From positions 7,694,038 through 7,758,037 of the forward strand of contig CM038923.1 in NCBI GenBank assembly GCA_021904315.1: 64,000 nucleotides of DNA, written 5' to 3'. The translations under genes were made by a program, and so were the position numbers. Below the pieces are notes generated by a model that made no database searches, was not told where the DNA came from, and saw only the letters and a program-made list of their open reading frames with translations. Below, one piece after another: positions 11,837 through 23,165 of this stretch. Position 1 is the first letter of the stretch; each line of letters begins with the position of its first letter. Origin of the DNA: Sphagnum magellanicum (lineage: Eukaryota > Streptophyta > Sphagnopsida > Sphagnales > Sphagnaceae).

Positions 11837-12639
11837 TTGTACAAATCTAATATTGGAAATGAATTAGAACATGGATTAAAGGATTTTGAGCCCATGATTG
11901 AAAAATTTGGACTAATTGAATCTAATGGAAATGATGTTAGCGATAAGGAATTGATCCGTAATGCTATGTGTAACTTAAATGAAAAAGAATATTTGTCATA
12001 TATTCATGGACCTAAAATGATCAATGAACATAATAATCCAATCTTTTTAGTTTGTATGTTTCCTACTTTATTTCCATATGGATTAAGTGCTTTTGAAAGC
12101 CATGTTGAAATGTGAGTTGTTTTAGAAGTTCATTTGAAATGTCTAATGAATTTAGGGTTTAGGTATTATGATGTTTAGACAATATTATAAATCAAAATAT
12201 TATTAACTGTGACCCAAAACAAAAATCTGAAATAAATGAATATATGGATCAAGAAGATATCCATCCATGTATAATGAGAACCTTTTAATGTGAATCATAT
12301 AAATTGTCATGGTCAATTTGAACAAGATTTTCACAAGTTAATGAATATTTGTAATTGATGTAATGTAATCCTACATGTAACCAAAAAAAAAGGATTTAAA
12401 ATATTAGTTATGTAGATATTGATTCCCTCAAACTTTAGTACAAAAAACACATTTTGAATTTGATTTGGACTTTTGCATTATAAAAAAAAGATAGGTGGTT
12501 AAACAATGCTTGTTAGTGGAATAATGATTTAAAATTTGTAACTACTTTTGGAAAGGGTATTAAGGCTTTAATTTACTATATAACAAATTATATTACCAAA
12601 ACATCAAATCATTATGAAAAAAAAGATGTTTTGCAACTA

Positions 12640-12853
12640 GCCTTGCAATTCAGTTTTTGAATTACAATGACCATTTGCAACTCACCATATTTTTACGTTG
12701 TGAGTGCTATCAGACAAGTTGCATGAGTTGTATAGTTGCAATTCACTGTATATATGGTGCAATTCAATTGTAATTATGCCAAAATGTCGCAACCTTAACC
12801 TTGGGCAAGTACATAGGAAAGTACAAGATTAGATGATTTAAAAAATAGTCTTG

Positions 12854-12902
<49 letters not shown>

Positions 12903-14190
12903 AGGGTTAATATTTTTTGAATTCATCCAAAAATGGCATGTGTATTGTAGTGTGAAAACATAAGAGAGGACACCTTCTTTATATAGTTGTGACATGGGAT
13001 ATAAAAGCAACGCATATTGGTTAAATCTTTTGGTTGTTTTTTAGTTGCAAATTAAGTTGCAACAACATAGGGTTAAATGGTTAGTGATTGAACACTTAAA
13101 TGCTCAGGGCAAGCAAGATCCAAGGGGAGGCTTTGTTGTTTTTGGTGGTTAAACAAAATTTGAACCCCTCTTATTGGCACATATGGCACATTAAAAATTG
13201 TCAAAAACAGAATAAGATTGAAAAAGTTATGGCCCCCCAAAGTAGAGAGGGTCAAGAACTCAAAAAAAAAAACCATTGAATGCTACAAAGGCCGATTCTT
13301 GAACAACCAAAAAATTTCATATATGTTATTCTATTGCTGTTAGAGTTCAAAGATGATTTTTAGAACTTTAGGTGGTGCTTTTGTAACACTTTAAATCGTT
13401 TAAAATGAATAAAAAATAAGAAAGTTATGAGGTTTGAAAGTAGGAAGGGTCAAAATGAAGAAAAATGAAAAAATTTGTAATTGAAAAAAACATATTTTCT
13501 CCATAACTTTTTTTTGGCTAGTCCCTTGACTTTGTATTTCAAAGATGATTTGTAAAAAATTAGGTGGCGTTCCTATAACACTTTAAATTTTTCAAAATGA
13601 ATAAGAAATTTGAAAGTTATGAAGTTTGAAAGTAGGAAGGGTCAAAATGAAAAAAAAAAGAAAAAAAAATTAAATTTACAATTTGTAAAAACATTTTTTT
13701 TTTACAACTTTTTTTGGGTTAATCCTTTGGCTTTGCATTTCAAAGATTATTTGTAGAGCTTGAAAAGAAGCTTCTATAACATTTTAAATCACTCAAAATG
13801 GAGACAACTAGTTGCAACATAGTTGTTGTGTTAGTGGCACAATTACAATAATTTAAAAATAGTTGTCACATGCAACTATAATGCAACTCCTTCAAAAGTC
13901 AAACATGGTTGCCTACAAATGTATATATGTTATGTATAAATTATCATATAGAAGACCCATTTTCAACTCACTTACAACTATAATACAACTAACTAATTTT
14001 CTAATGTGACAATATATTTATTAATTCCCTGTATTTCTAAAGGGATAGTTACATATTAGTTGTAAAATAGTTAAGGGGTAGTTGCAGAGTAGTTGTATAT
14101 GAGTTTTTTTTTAGCTCTAATTGCAAGGTAGTATGGTTTCAACGAACACAATTTCTCATATTGAATTACACATCACATATATTCATTAGT
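12640..14190. other. Insertion of about 1.5 kb inside the Helitron
   Basis: Helitron protein similarity stops after about 12640 and resumes near 14200, and the two sides are adjacent in intact Helitron proteins. The insert has an (AT)n run (12859-12896), a short motif family around GCAACTA/TTGCAAC and a tandem repeat (13348-13810). No coding signal or clear terminal repeats were found, so its class is unknown. Confidence 0.55.
13340..13810 (+). repeat. Diverged tandem repeat, period about 195 bp, about 2.5 copies
   Basis: The marker CAAAGATGATTT recurs at 13348 and 13540 and, as CAAAGATTATTT, at 13741, giving periods of 192 and 201 bp. Each copy also has ATAACACTTTAAAT-like and GGAAGGGTCAAAATGA segments in the same order. 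Confidence 0.8.
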
Positions 14191-16565
14191 GAATATTGAA
14201 ATTCAAAAGATTGAAAGAAGTTACTCTAAAACCATTTAAAAAGAAGTGATTATTTATTAGATGGTCATTAAATACACTTGGTTCTCAACCAAGAAATTTT
14301 TACAACAAAAGCTATTAATTATTTGATGAAATTCCCTAATCACATAACAAATGTATATTTTTCTAATATACTTTGATATATTTTATCTATGCGGGTTCTT
14401 GAAAAAGAAAGTCCATTGATAAAGTTTGTGACAATGAAAAGACATGCATTTTTCAATACAAATAAGGATATACATACATCAACAACTCACAATTTTTGAA
14501 TAAATGATCAAAACATATCACATTGAAATTGGAAAACGTCCCCCTCTTACAAATTTGTTAGTATTTATTATATTTTAAGGTTCATAGTATGAATATTATT
14601 AAGTTTTAGAAAATCACCCACAAAATATTACACATACATTTAAAAAATACACTATCCCTTGCATTCCAATAATACATGGTAATAAAATACCATCACCAAA
14701 TTCTTTCCTTTGATTTCTTGAAAGTTATGCATGTGATATTTGCATTTTATTCACGCTTTTGGAGAATTTACAAAAATACTAGACAAACAATATGTATTTC
14801 ATGGATGGAAAATTTAAATGTCATTTAATATCCACACATTTCATCTATTGATGAACCTGTTATAAAAAACATTCAAATATTGCATGAATGCAAATAATCA
14901 AAAGATGTCGAGAGGATGATGAGGCAAAGTGAAGATGAATGTCAAAATGGAAAAATAAATATAGATAGCTTGGTAGATCCCCTTCACAATAAAAGCGATG
15001 ATGTTTATGATGATGATCTTAAAGGCATCTAATGATGGCAATGTAAATACAAAATCTAACTTAACATAAAATTTAGTACTTGACATTAAATAATTTATGT
15101 GTTGCACAAAATTATGTATATGACATATCATAGTTATTTATTTCTATGCATAAATATGATGTCCATAATCATATAAATAAACCACATGCTTGAATAGTCA
15201 AAAAATTAAAAACCACTTAACATGGAAGATAATATCAAAATATTAAAAACACTTCATAAAAATGATTTGAATATTGAAATTAAATCAACCAATGGTAATT
15301 TGAACTATGGTATTCAACATGGGTTCAATAGCATAATTTAAAAAAAATAAAAATCTAAGAAAAAACTTTATTAATCAATGTGAATTAGATGAAAATGTTA
15401 ACATTCTAAATCAATGCAAGGGTTAAGGTATTCTTTATGACATGGTCAAAATATTCATGATCCTCCTTCATCAAGGTTAATAAATACTCATAATTCAATT
15501 AAAAATGAAGTTTTTAATGTTCAAATTTAATATTTTACAAACTAAACCATTTGATGAATTCATTCATAATTGATCCCTTATTTTCTATTCTTCAAGAACA
15601 AAAACTATTATACTTAGGGTGTGTCATTGGAAGTAGAAAAAACCAAAAAAATCAAAACTATATAAATGAATATTTTGAAAAAAGACGGCTACATGATTTG
15701 TCAAAAAACTTCAACTTTTATTACAAATGCATATTTATTAATAGGTGGATCTATAATCCATTCTTTGATAGGTTTATCAATTGATCAAAATTTTTATTCT
15801 TAGGAAAAAAAACACACACACAACTAAAACTTTGCCAAAAATTCACTATTTGATTATTGATGAAATGTTTATGATGGGTTGCATTATGTTGATAAAAATG
15901 TATCTTAAATTACATAAGTTAAAATCTTTACCACTAGAACCTTTTGGTGGATAAAACATTATGTTTTTTTTAGGATGCTTTGTGCAATTTCCACCTATAA
16001 GTGATGCACCTTTGTATACAATTAATATTAAACCTATTTCCTCTTTTACAAAATGAACACAAAAAAATAAAAATATTGGCAAAAGTTTGTGGGAAAATTA
16101 TGTAACGCCAAATAAAATTCTTCTAACACAAAAAAAAAATGCAACAAAATAAATATATTCAATATGTTCAATAGTTTATGAAAGAATAAAATTACTAATG
16201 ATTATTTTTCAATACTCAAATATCAATTTGTTGTCAAACTTACATATTAATTTGTTTGAGTACCATTGGGATGAGGTTAGATACATTGTCCCTTGTACTA
16301 AATTAAAAGATATTAATTAATCGCCACATGATTAAATTTAGTAAAAAAAAAAGGGATATTAATATTGTAAAATTTATTGCACACAATACATATAAAAACA
16401 AAAATTTCATGTGAAGATGTACAATTCATCATAAAGCAATGTGTTCCAAGATCTAACACTAATATTTTGTATTTTGCAAATACATATGTGCCATGTGTTT
16501 TGTATGATTCAAAAACTCTTCATGATAAATTGCTTTGTGAAAATGTAAAATTGAAAAATACATGA

Positions 16566-17170
16566 ACCGATGAATATTAAATATTTATGCAAATGTAATT
16601 TAATAACATAATCGGTCATCATGTGGTTCATTTGTTATTTGCTTGCTATTGAAATAATCCATCATCTTATTTGATTTTGATATTTTTGAACCTTTTTTTT
16701 CTCTTGCCGAGTTGTGAAAATCAACCAAAAAATGTTGAATTCAATTTGTTCATTTCCAAAGATGGCAAAACATCCGTTGTTAAGCCATCTCATCAGAAGT
16801 TTTTTTGGTAGACTGGAGAAGAAAGGATTTTATGTAAAGCTTTAGCAAAAGCACAAAAGCATAAGGAATAGAGCTCAACATAATCTCAGCTGAACTGCAT
16901 TGCAACCCAACTCAGTCCTTGGAACTGTGAAAATCAGAAGAAAATCAGTTCCTTTTGAATCAAATCAGAGATCCAGAGGAACAAAAGTGATGAAATCCTA
17001 TAGACATTTTCTGTTTTGAACAAAGCACTTTTGGCATCTCTTAACAGTTTGAGAAACTAATTTGTAGTTCAAATATTGGTGATTCTACGACACTCCATGT
17101 GACAAAAAAAACCAAAAGAGTACACACAATCCACTACAACAGGCCATCTAACCTCATGAGTTTATTGTAC
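16566..17170. other. Spacer between the Helitron and the trihelix gene
   Basis: No gene is recognised. Base composition becomes less AT-rich after about 16750, as expected if the right part is 3' flanking or 3' UTR of the minus-strand trihelix gene. The Helitron 3' end may fall before about 16750. Confidence 0.4.
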
Positions 17171-17174
17171 AACA

Positions 17175-17475
17175 CAAATGGGTATTTGCAAAACTCTGAC
17201 ATCCCTCGCCTCAAGGCAAATGGGGTATTGGAAAAACTCTGACATCTGTTGCCTCAAGGCAAATGGGTATTTGCAAAATTCCGACATCCCTTGCCTAAAG
17301 GAAAATGTGTATTGGAAAACTCTGACATACCTTGCCGCAAGGCGAATGGGTATTTTCAAAACTGACATCCCTTGCTTCAAGGAAAATGGGTATTGGAAAA
17401 CTCTGACATCCCTTGCTTCATGGCAAATGGGTATTGCAAAACTCTGACATCTCTTGCCTCAAGGCAAATGTAAAA
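17175..17475. repeat. 41-bp minisatellite, about 7 copies, just 3' of the trihelix stop codon
   Basis: The unit CTCTGACATCCCTTGCCTC followed by AAGGCAAATGGGTATTG recurs at about 17195, 17237, 17279, 17320, 17360, 17401 and 17442, so the period is 41-42 bp. Open frames run across it on both strands (17178-17447 plus, 17162-17380 minus) because the unit lacks stops. Those frames are repeat artefacts, not genes. It probably lies in the 3' UTR of the trihelix gene, whose stop ends at 17517. Confidence 0.9.
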
Positions 17476-17516
17476 ATTTCAAACCAGGATTTGCAAATTG
17501 TATTCATGAGAGATTT

Positions 17517-20160
17517 TTAAGGTATCCTCTTTGCCTTCTTTGATTTACCTTGGTTGCCACTAATCCCATTCTCAGGGCTGGAGAATAAATGAGCAGGCAC
17601 ACCATTACTGGCAGATGATGCGGCTCCAGCTGCTAGCCTTGTGAAAGGCCCATCAATGCCTTCAATGGGTCCACTTTCATCCTGTGTATCTCCACTTGCA
17701 ACTTGGTATCGATCTCCATGCAGCTCCTCTAGCTGATCCTTGTCTGTCTTGCCACTTTGTTGTGTGCCTAGAGTGCCCTTACCATACAAAGCATCTAATT
17801 GCTGAAAGTAAGGACATGTCTTTGCACTCTCTGACCGTTTCTTGTTGCTCTCTTTTGCTTTCCTGTAGTACTTGTTAATGTTCTCCCATTTCTCCTTGCA
17901 CCGTTTTGCATTGCGGTCATACCCTAAGCAGGTCATACCTGCACTGATTTCTTCCCATAGCATACCCTTAGGACCTGCTTCTTGGAACTTTGACTCCAAG
18001 TCCCCACGTAGCTGGATCAATGTTTCAACCTCAGGTTTCGGCCACCTTTTGCTATTGGGATCATACATGCCATCTCTTTCAGGATCCTCTTGCAATGGTT
18101 GTTGTTGCTGTTGTTGTTGTTTTTGATTCTCACCTGTTGTGACCATGATAAGGGGATGAGGAGGGCTAGGAATTTTAGGAAGCTCCAATGTCTGTCCAGT
18201 TACCTTCTGCAAAAAAGCTACCAGAGCTGCATCCCTTGTAGCTGCAACTGAATGTTCCTGAATACGAAACTCATGTTCCCTACCCAATCGTGCCATCTCC
18301 TGTTTTCTCCAGCTCTCCTCTCTTGCTAATCTATCTTCCTCATACTGCTCCATTGACTCTAGAAACTTCCGTTGCATGTTTTCTTGTTTATCCAACAGCT
18401 TCTTCACCACCGACTCAAGAAACAACACATCTGAGCTCGATTCCAACTTTCTGTCCTTGTGCTTCATTTTCTCGTTTTCTTCTTGGTCAACTGCATCATC
18501 TCCCCCAGCTTCTTCTTCTTCATCCTCATCATTGTCTTCTGAAGAATTGAGCAATGGGCCACGACCCTCACTGTCTTCTGCTGCTGCTGCTGCTATCCTC
18601 TGTGCTGCAGAAAGACTAACATCATGCACAGCACTGCTACTCCCACCATGTCCCGTTACCACAAGATTGACACCTCCATCTCCCCCTTGAGCCATCATTT
18701 TATTGTGGCCACTGCCACCACCACCCCGACCACCACCACCACCACTACCATATAGAGCATCCAGTTGGCTGAAGAAACGATAGTTCTTCCCATCTTGCCT
18801 CCCAACTTTCCCATCTTTGGTTTTCTTATAATACTTGTAAATATTCTCAAACTTTTCCTTGCACTTCTTTCCACTTCTGTTGTAACCAAGCTCTCTAAGT
18901 CTCCTGCAAATGAAACCCAAAAACCACCTTCAAACTTCCTGAAGAATTGCTTCTCACAAAAATTTCAGACAACACATTGATCACCTTCATCACAAAACAG
19001 TAGCAGTCACGAGCTGCCATTAAAAAAGAGTACTACCATCCATTCACTGACTTCATCAGCTTTCCTGACAGAGGCTGCAGCAGTGGCAGGTGCAGACATG
19101 TACACGATAAAATCTGCCCAAAATCTCAACCAAACCCATTCATAAAATTTCCATATCTCCTGAGTTTTATAAATAGCACTTCTGGAAGCAACAAGAAGAC
19201 TCAGTAATGATTGATGTTGGCTAGCAATTTTGAGAGAGAGAGAGAGATGCAAAGAAACATGTGTGTGAATGAGATCTGCAAAGGATGTTCTTACTGTGCC
19301 AATTCTTCCCATAGAGGAGCTTTGAGACCAGCATCACGGAAGTCAGCATCCATCTCGGAGCGAATTTGTATAAGAGCAAGAGTCTCTTGTGTTGGCCATT
19401 GATTCCTGCCACCAGTGCTCTTTCCTTCTTCTTCACCACCTTCAAGTCCATCTTCATCTTGGCCACCACTGCCTCCACCTCCTCCTTCACCTCCTTCTGC
19501 TGCTACAACAACGACCTCCTCCTCCTCTTCCTCCTCCTCATTGTAGAGAGAATCTCCTGACAAGAGCTGTTGAAAGGTGCCTAAAGTTGGCCTGCTTGCG
19601 ATTGGCAAAGGCATCGGAGGAGGAGGAAGAGGAGGAGGCTGCTGCTCTGGAGATGATGAATCCGGTTCTCCCAACCCTAATAACTCCACCATCTTCTGTT
19701 GTTGCTGCTGCTGCTGCTGCGGGAATTGCTCATGATGCTGCTGCATTTGCAATTGTTGTTGCTGCTGATGAAGATGATGTTGTTGCAAATGTGAAGAAGT
19801 ATTTGGATGCTGAAAATCATGATGTGTTTGGTGATGATGATGATGATGATGCTGGGTTGGGGGAAGAAGCTGTTGTTGTTGTTGTTGTTGGTGGTGATGG
19901 TGTTGTTGCAGCTGGTATTGTTGGTGTTGTTGTTGTTGTTGTTGTTGGTGATGGTGGTGGTGATGTGGGATCACATGGCCATGAACAACAGAAGAAGAAG
20001 AAGAAGAAGGGGACATGGTCATCTCTCTGGCAAGAGAAGAAAACATGTGAGGGGATTGTTGTTGTTGTGACCTTCCTCCTATCGCGGGAGGAACGCCGCT
20101 GCTTCCGCTCACGAACTGCGGAATGGCGTCCGGAACTCCATATTGACCAGATGACTGCAT
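17517..20160 (-). CDS. GT-2-like trihelix transcription factor, two exons, 750 aa
   Basis: GT-2-like factors bind GT elements with two trihelix domains and act in the nucleus. Exon 1 is 20160-19295 (donor GTAAGA) and exon 2 is 18903-17517 (acceptor TTTGCAG); the 391-bp intron splits the first trihelix, and the join restores WEELAQRLRELGYNRSGKKC. Trihelix 1 spans about 252-318 (WPTQETLALIQIRSEMD ... KYYKKTK) with an RFFSQLDALYG extension. Trihelix 2 spans about 574-640 (RWPKPEVETLIQLRGDLE ... NINKYYRKAKE), then YFQQLDALYG. Between them lies a charged coiled-coil stretch (about 433-528, KQENMQRKFLESMEQYEEDR), the central helix typical of the family. The N-terminal 250 residues are almost all Gln/His tracts, and an acidic run precedes trihelix 1. 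The C-terminus ends in a basic KSKKAKR, a likely nuclear signal. The start at 20160 (MQSSGQ) was chosen over an in-frame ATG at 20328 because the intervening residues are leader-like. The two-trihelix layout fits the GT-2/GTL1 subgroup. Confidence 0.93.
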
Positions 20161-21130
20161 CTCTTGTTGGGGTTTAGTCGATCTTCTTCCGACGACGAAG
20201 ACAATGATCTTCCTTCCTTCCTTTCCTTTCCTTTTCTTTCTTCTCCCCTCCCCGCACTCTACCTGTGCAAACAACGACAAATGCTCCTCCTCCTTCACCA
20301 CGACGAAAACGTCATTCCATAGCTCCAAAAGCTTCGACCCATATCCCTAAAACCCAAAATTCCCATCTCCTCCTCTACCAACAGCATCATCGCCAAAACC
20401 CAAAAAAGAAGAAAAGACACGGACACAGAGCAACAGAACCCAACACGGATCCCTCTCTCTCTCTCTCCGTCTGTGTCTCTGTGTCTCTCTGCTTCAAACC
20501 CAGAAAACAGCCAAACAAAACAAAAACTACTCCTCCTCCTCCGAGAGAGAGAAATGTGATGCATGACCTAGGCCTGCTGCGAACTCATCATCAAGGACTG
20601 CCCATAAACTGCGGGATTTTGGTGGATAAGAAAGAAAGAAAGAAAGAAAGCTCCTTGTCGTCAAGGAAAAGACCCAACGCGACGCGCACCAGAAGAAGCC
20701 ACCACCACCACCAACACCACCACCGACAACAACAACACCACAAGAGGAAGAGGAACTACCTCAAATACAGCGCCCAAGACAGCGTCATCACCTTCTCTCT
20801 ACCTCTCTGACAATCCACTCCGCCGCAGTTCCCGAAAACCAGCGGCAGTACCAGCAGCAGGTGGAGCAGATGGGTCGTCGTCGGCAGGCTTCTTCTTCGT
20901 GGGTGGGCCCTTGTTCCGGTATGTAAAACCTCTCTGTGGATCTCTCTCTGTCTCTCTGCGTCCCTCTGTCTGTCTGTCTGTCTGTGTCTCTATCTTTCTC
21001 TCTTGATTTCTGTATGTGTATCTCTGTATATGTCTCTGTGAGTCTCTCTTTCTCGATTTCTCTCTGCTGTCTCTTGTCTCTGTGCCTCTGTGGATCTCTT
21101 CTACTAGAGGTTGAGAAATCAAAAGTTTTC
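20161..21130 (-). promoter_or_regulatory. Leader and promoter region of the trihelix gene
   Basis: The tract is dense in simple sequence: CT/TCTG runs (20448-20500 and 20938-21060), (AAAG)n at 20628-20648 and (CCA)n/(CAA)n at 20698-20740. On the minus strand a possible 5'-UTR splice acceptor TTTGCACAG lies at about 20270-20262. Open frames on both strands give only biased peptides. It is most simply the long 5' UTR and core promoter of the minus-strand gene; the transcription start is not fixed. Confidence 0.45.
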
Positions 21131-21400
21131 TTTGGATTTTCTTATGAAAGAAAGCAGAATCAGAATCAGAAGAAGAAGAAGAAAGCTGATGTTACAACAT
21201 CATGTTAGAATTGGCAGGCATGTGCTTTTGCTTTGCTTCTTCTCTGCATTGCTTGAATGTCATTTCTCTTCTGCTTGGATCTCTCTCTCCAGGGTTTCTT
21301 GTTTCTTCTTCTCCATCAACCCTTTGGAGAACCCTTTGCTTTTGCCATTGTGTTTTCTGGCTTCATCTTTTGATCCCTAGCAATCAAATCATGCAATTGC
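21131..21400. other. Spacer leading into the 240-bp repeat array
   Basis: CT-rich on the plus strand with partial copies of the GGATCTCCAGGGTTTCTT motif found in the following repeats. No gene is recognised. Confidence 0.4.
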
Positions 21401-21402
21401 AA

Positions 21403-22400
21403 TTGGATCTCCAGGGTTTCTTCTTCTTGATTCTCCATGCAAGCTTCTTGACTGACTCCATGCAGTTGCTCTTGATGGGGGGTTTTTTTTTTCTTTTAAT
21501 TTTTGCACAGATTGATTGTGGATTGATTGATTCTGCATTCAAAACATTTGCCTTGGATCTCCAGGCTTTCTTCTTCATCAAAGCTTTGGAGAATCTTGAC
21601 AGGCAATTTTCTACTTGATGTTTAGCAGAGATTGATTGTGGTGGATTGATTTTTCCAAACTCCAACAACAACAACTACCCAAAATCCATTTGTCAGGGTA
21701 AGTAGCTGGCAAGAAAGCTGCAATCTCAAGCTATAATTGGCAATGTACTTTCTTCTGCAATCAAAACATTTAAAAAACATTTGCTTGGACCTGGGTTTCT
21801 TCTCGATCAACTTTGGAGAATCTTTTGACATGCAATTTCTGCTTGATATTTTGTGCAGATTGATAATGGCAGAATTTTTGTTATCCCTGAATTCTGACAA
21901 CAACTACTACCCAAAATTCATCTTGCAGTATAGGGAGTTGACAAGGTCATCATCATCATCATCCCAATGAAATCAGAAACGAAGAGAGCTGTAATATTAT
22001 CATGCTAGAACCGATGATGTGCTTCTCTGCATTCAACACATTTTGCTTGGATCTGGTGTTTCCTCAATGACCTTTGGAGATGCTTTGACATGTGATTTCT
22101 GCTTGATAAATACAAATTGATGGTGGAATTTTTGCAAATTCTGACAACAACAGCTACCCAAAATCCAACTTGCAGTGTAAGTAGTTGGCAATAAAGCTAC
22201 AATTTCATGCTAGAATGCACAATGTGCTTCTGCAATTAAAGCATTTGCTGCTTGGATCTGGTTAAACTTTGGAGAAGCTTAACATGCCAATTTCTGCTTG
22301 ATATTTTGCACAGATTGATAATGGTGAATGTTTCCAAATTCCAACAACTATGCAAAGTCCATCTCGAAGTGGGTAAGTAGTTGGTGAGATCATCATCAGC
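21403..22400 (+). repeat. Diverged tandem repeat, units of about 205-265 bp, about 4 copies
   Basis: The markers CTTGGATCTCCAGG (21551), CTTGGACCTGGGTTTCTT (21784), CTTGGATCTGGTGTTTCC (22047) and CTTGGATCTGG (22253) lead each unit. Each then carries TTTGGAGAA, ACATGCAATTTCTGCTTGAT, a CAGATTGAT.ATGG stretch, AACAACAACTACCCAAAATC and GTAAGTAGTTGGC. Several units contain GTAAGT-type sequences, which could act as cryptic splice sites if transcribed. Confidence 0.85.
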
Positions 22401-22559
22401 CTGATTATATCAGCATTCTCAGACATGGGAGTTTCCTGAATTGGCTATTATGCAAAAATAAAATAGAATTGGACTCCAACATGCGCCTGCAAAGGCTGTA
22501 ACTTTTTCGTACACTCACTGGTAGGGCCAGCTGTTTTGCTTTTACAAAAATAAGGTTTT

Positions 22560-22930
22560 ACAAAATGGAAATCTATAGAGGATTTTCAGAAAGGGTTCAG
22601 GGTTTTCCAACAAAGGGTTTTGGGGTTTTCTACAAGGGTTTTAGGGTTCAAGGTTTTCCAACAAAGGGTTTTGGGGTTTAAGGTTTCCTATAAGGGTTCA
22701 GGGTTTTCCAACAAAGAGTTTTGGGGTTTAAGGTTTCCTATAAGGGTTTTAGGGTTCAGGGTTTTCCAACAAAGGGTTTTGGGGTTTAAGGTTTCCTATA
22801 AGGGTTCAGGGTTTTCCAACAAAGAGTTTTGGGGTTTAAGGTTTCCATAAGGGTTTTAGGGTTCAGGGTTTTCCAACAAAGGGTTTTGGGGTTTAAGGTT
22901 TTCTATAAGGTTTTTAGGGTTTAAGGTTTC
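22560..22930 (+). repeat. Telomere-like minisatellite with 55-bp units in a 109-bp higher-order pattern
   Basis: Units read GGGTTCAGGGTTTTCCAACA then AAGGGTTTTGGGGTTTAAGG then a TTTCCTATAAG link. Alternate units differ (AAAGGG versus AAAGAG; with or without an extra TTTTAGGG), giving a two-unit higher-order period of about 109 bp. The frame 22620-22850 is open only because of the repeat. Confidence 0.85.
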
Positions 22931-23165
22931 TTTTGTATGACTATTGGATTTTTTTCAACCTACCATAAAATCCAATAGTTACCCAAAAAAATCCAATAGC
23001 CCTAAGGACTTAAACCTTGACTTAAGGGTTGACAAAAGGGTTAAGGGTTTAAGTCCTTAAGGGTTTTTCTTTAACTATTGGATTGTTTTGACCTACCCCT
23101 AAACAAGTGTTTAGGGTTTGACAACTATTGGATTTTTTCAACCTACCACAAAATAAGAGGGGGCA
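22931..23165. repeat. Short direct and inverted repeats around ACTATTGGATTTTTTC
   Basis: The motif ACTATTGGATTTTTTCAACC occurs at about 22940 and 23122 and in changed form at about 23075, with inverted copies (AATCCAATAG) at 22970-23000. A second inverted pair is CCTAAGGACTTAAACC with GGTTTAAGTCCTTAAGG (23002 and 23045). The region could fold back on itself; it borders the telomere-like minisatellite. Confidence 0.65.

Larger units (their letters stand above)
11837..16565 (+). pseudogene. Decayed autonomous Helitron (Rep plus PIF1-type helicase), interrupted
   Basis: Helitrons move by rolling-circle replication with a Rep-helicase protein. Rep-side remnants: NPIFLVCMFPTLFPYGLSAFE, split as NNPIFLVCMFPT and LFPYGLSAFE (11837-12115), a CHGQFEQDFHKLMNICN block (about 12310), a KTHFEFDLDF block (about 12450) and KALIYYITNYITKTS (about 12565). 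After foreign DNA, homology resumes with a YFMKLPNHIT-like region (about 14310) and a NIQ..ECK-like piece (about 14870). The PIF1 helicase part is clearest at 15840-16080: LIIDEMFMMG (Walker B), LEPFGG and FVQFPPISDAPLYT. A last helicase piece, with CVPRSNTN and YFANTYVPCVLYD, ends at 16565. Multiple stops and frameshifts make it non-functional. The Walker A segment was not clearly found. Neither terminus (5' TC, 3' hairpin plus CTRR) could be located. Confidence 0.85.

Noticed and set aside
17178..17447. Open frames on both strands in the 41-bp repeat as small genes
   Set aside because: Openness follows from a repeat unit lacking stops; peptides are just the repeat translated.
19389..20177. 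262-codon plus-strand frame over the trihelix exon 1
   Set aside because: It is the antisense of Gln/His and Glu codons (Leu/Val/Asp-rich) and the minus strand carries a clear conserved protein.
22560..22930. CRISPR-like array
   Set aside because: Units are contiguous, with no unique spacers; this is a eukaryotic minisatellite of telomere-like units.
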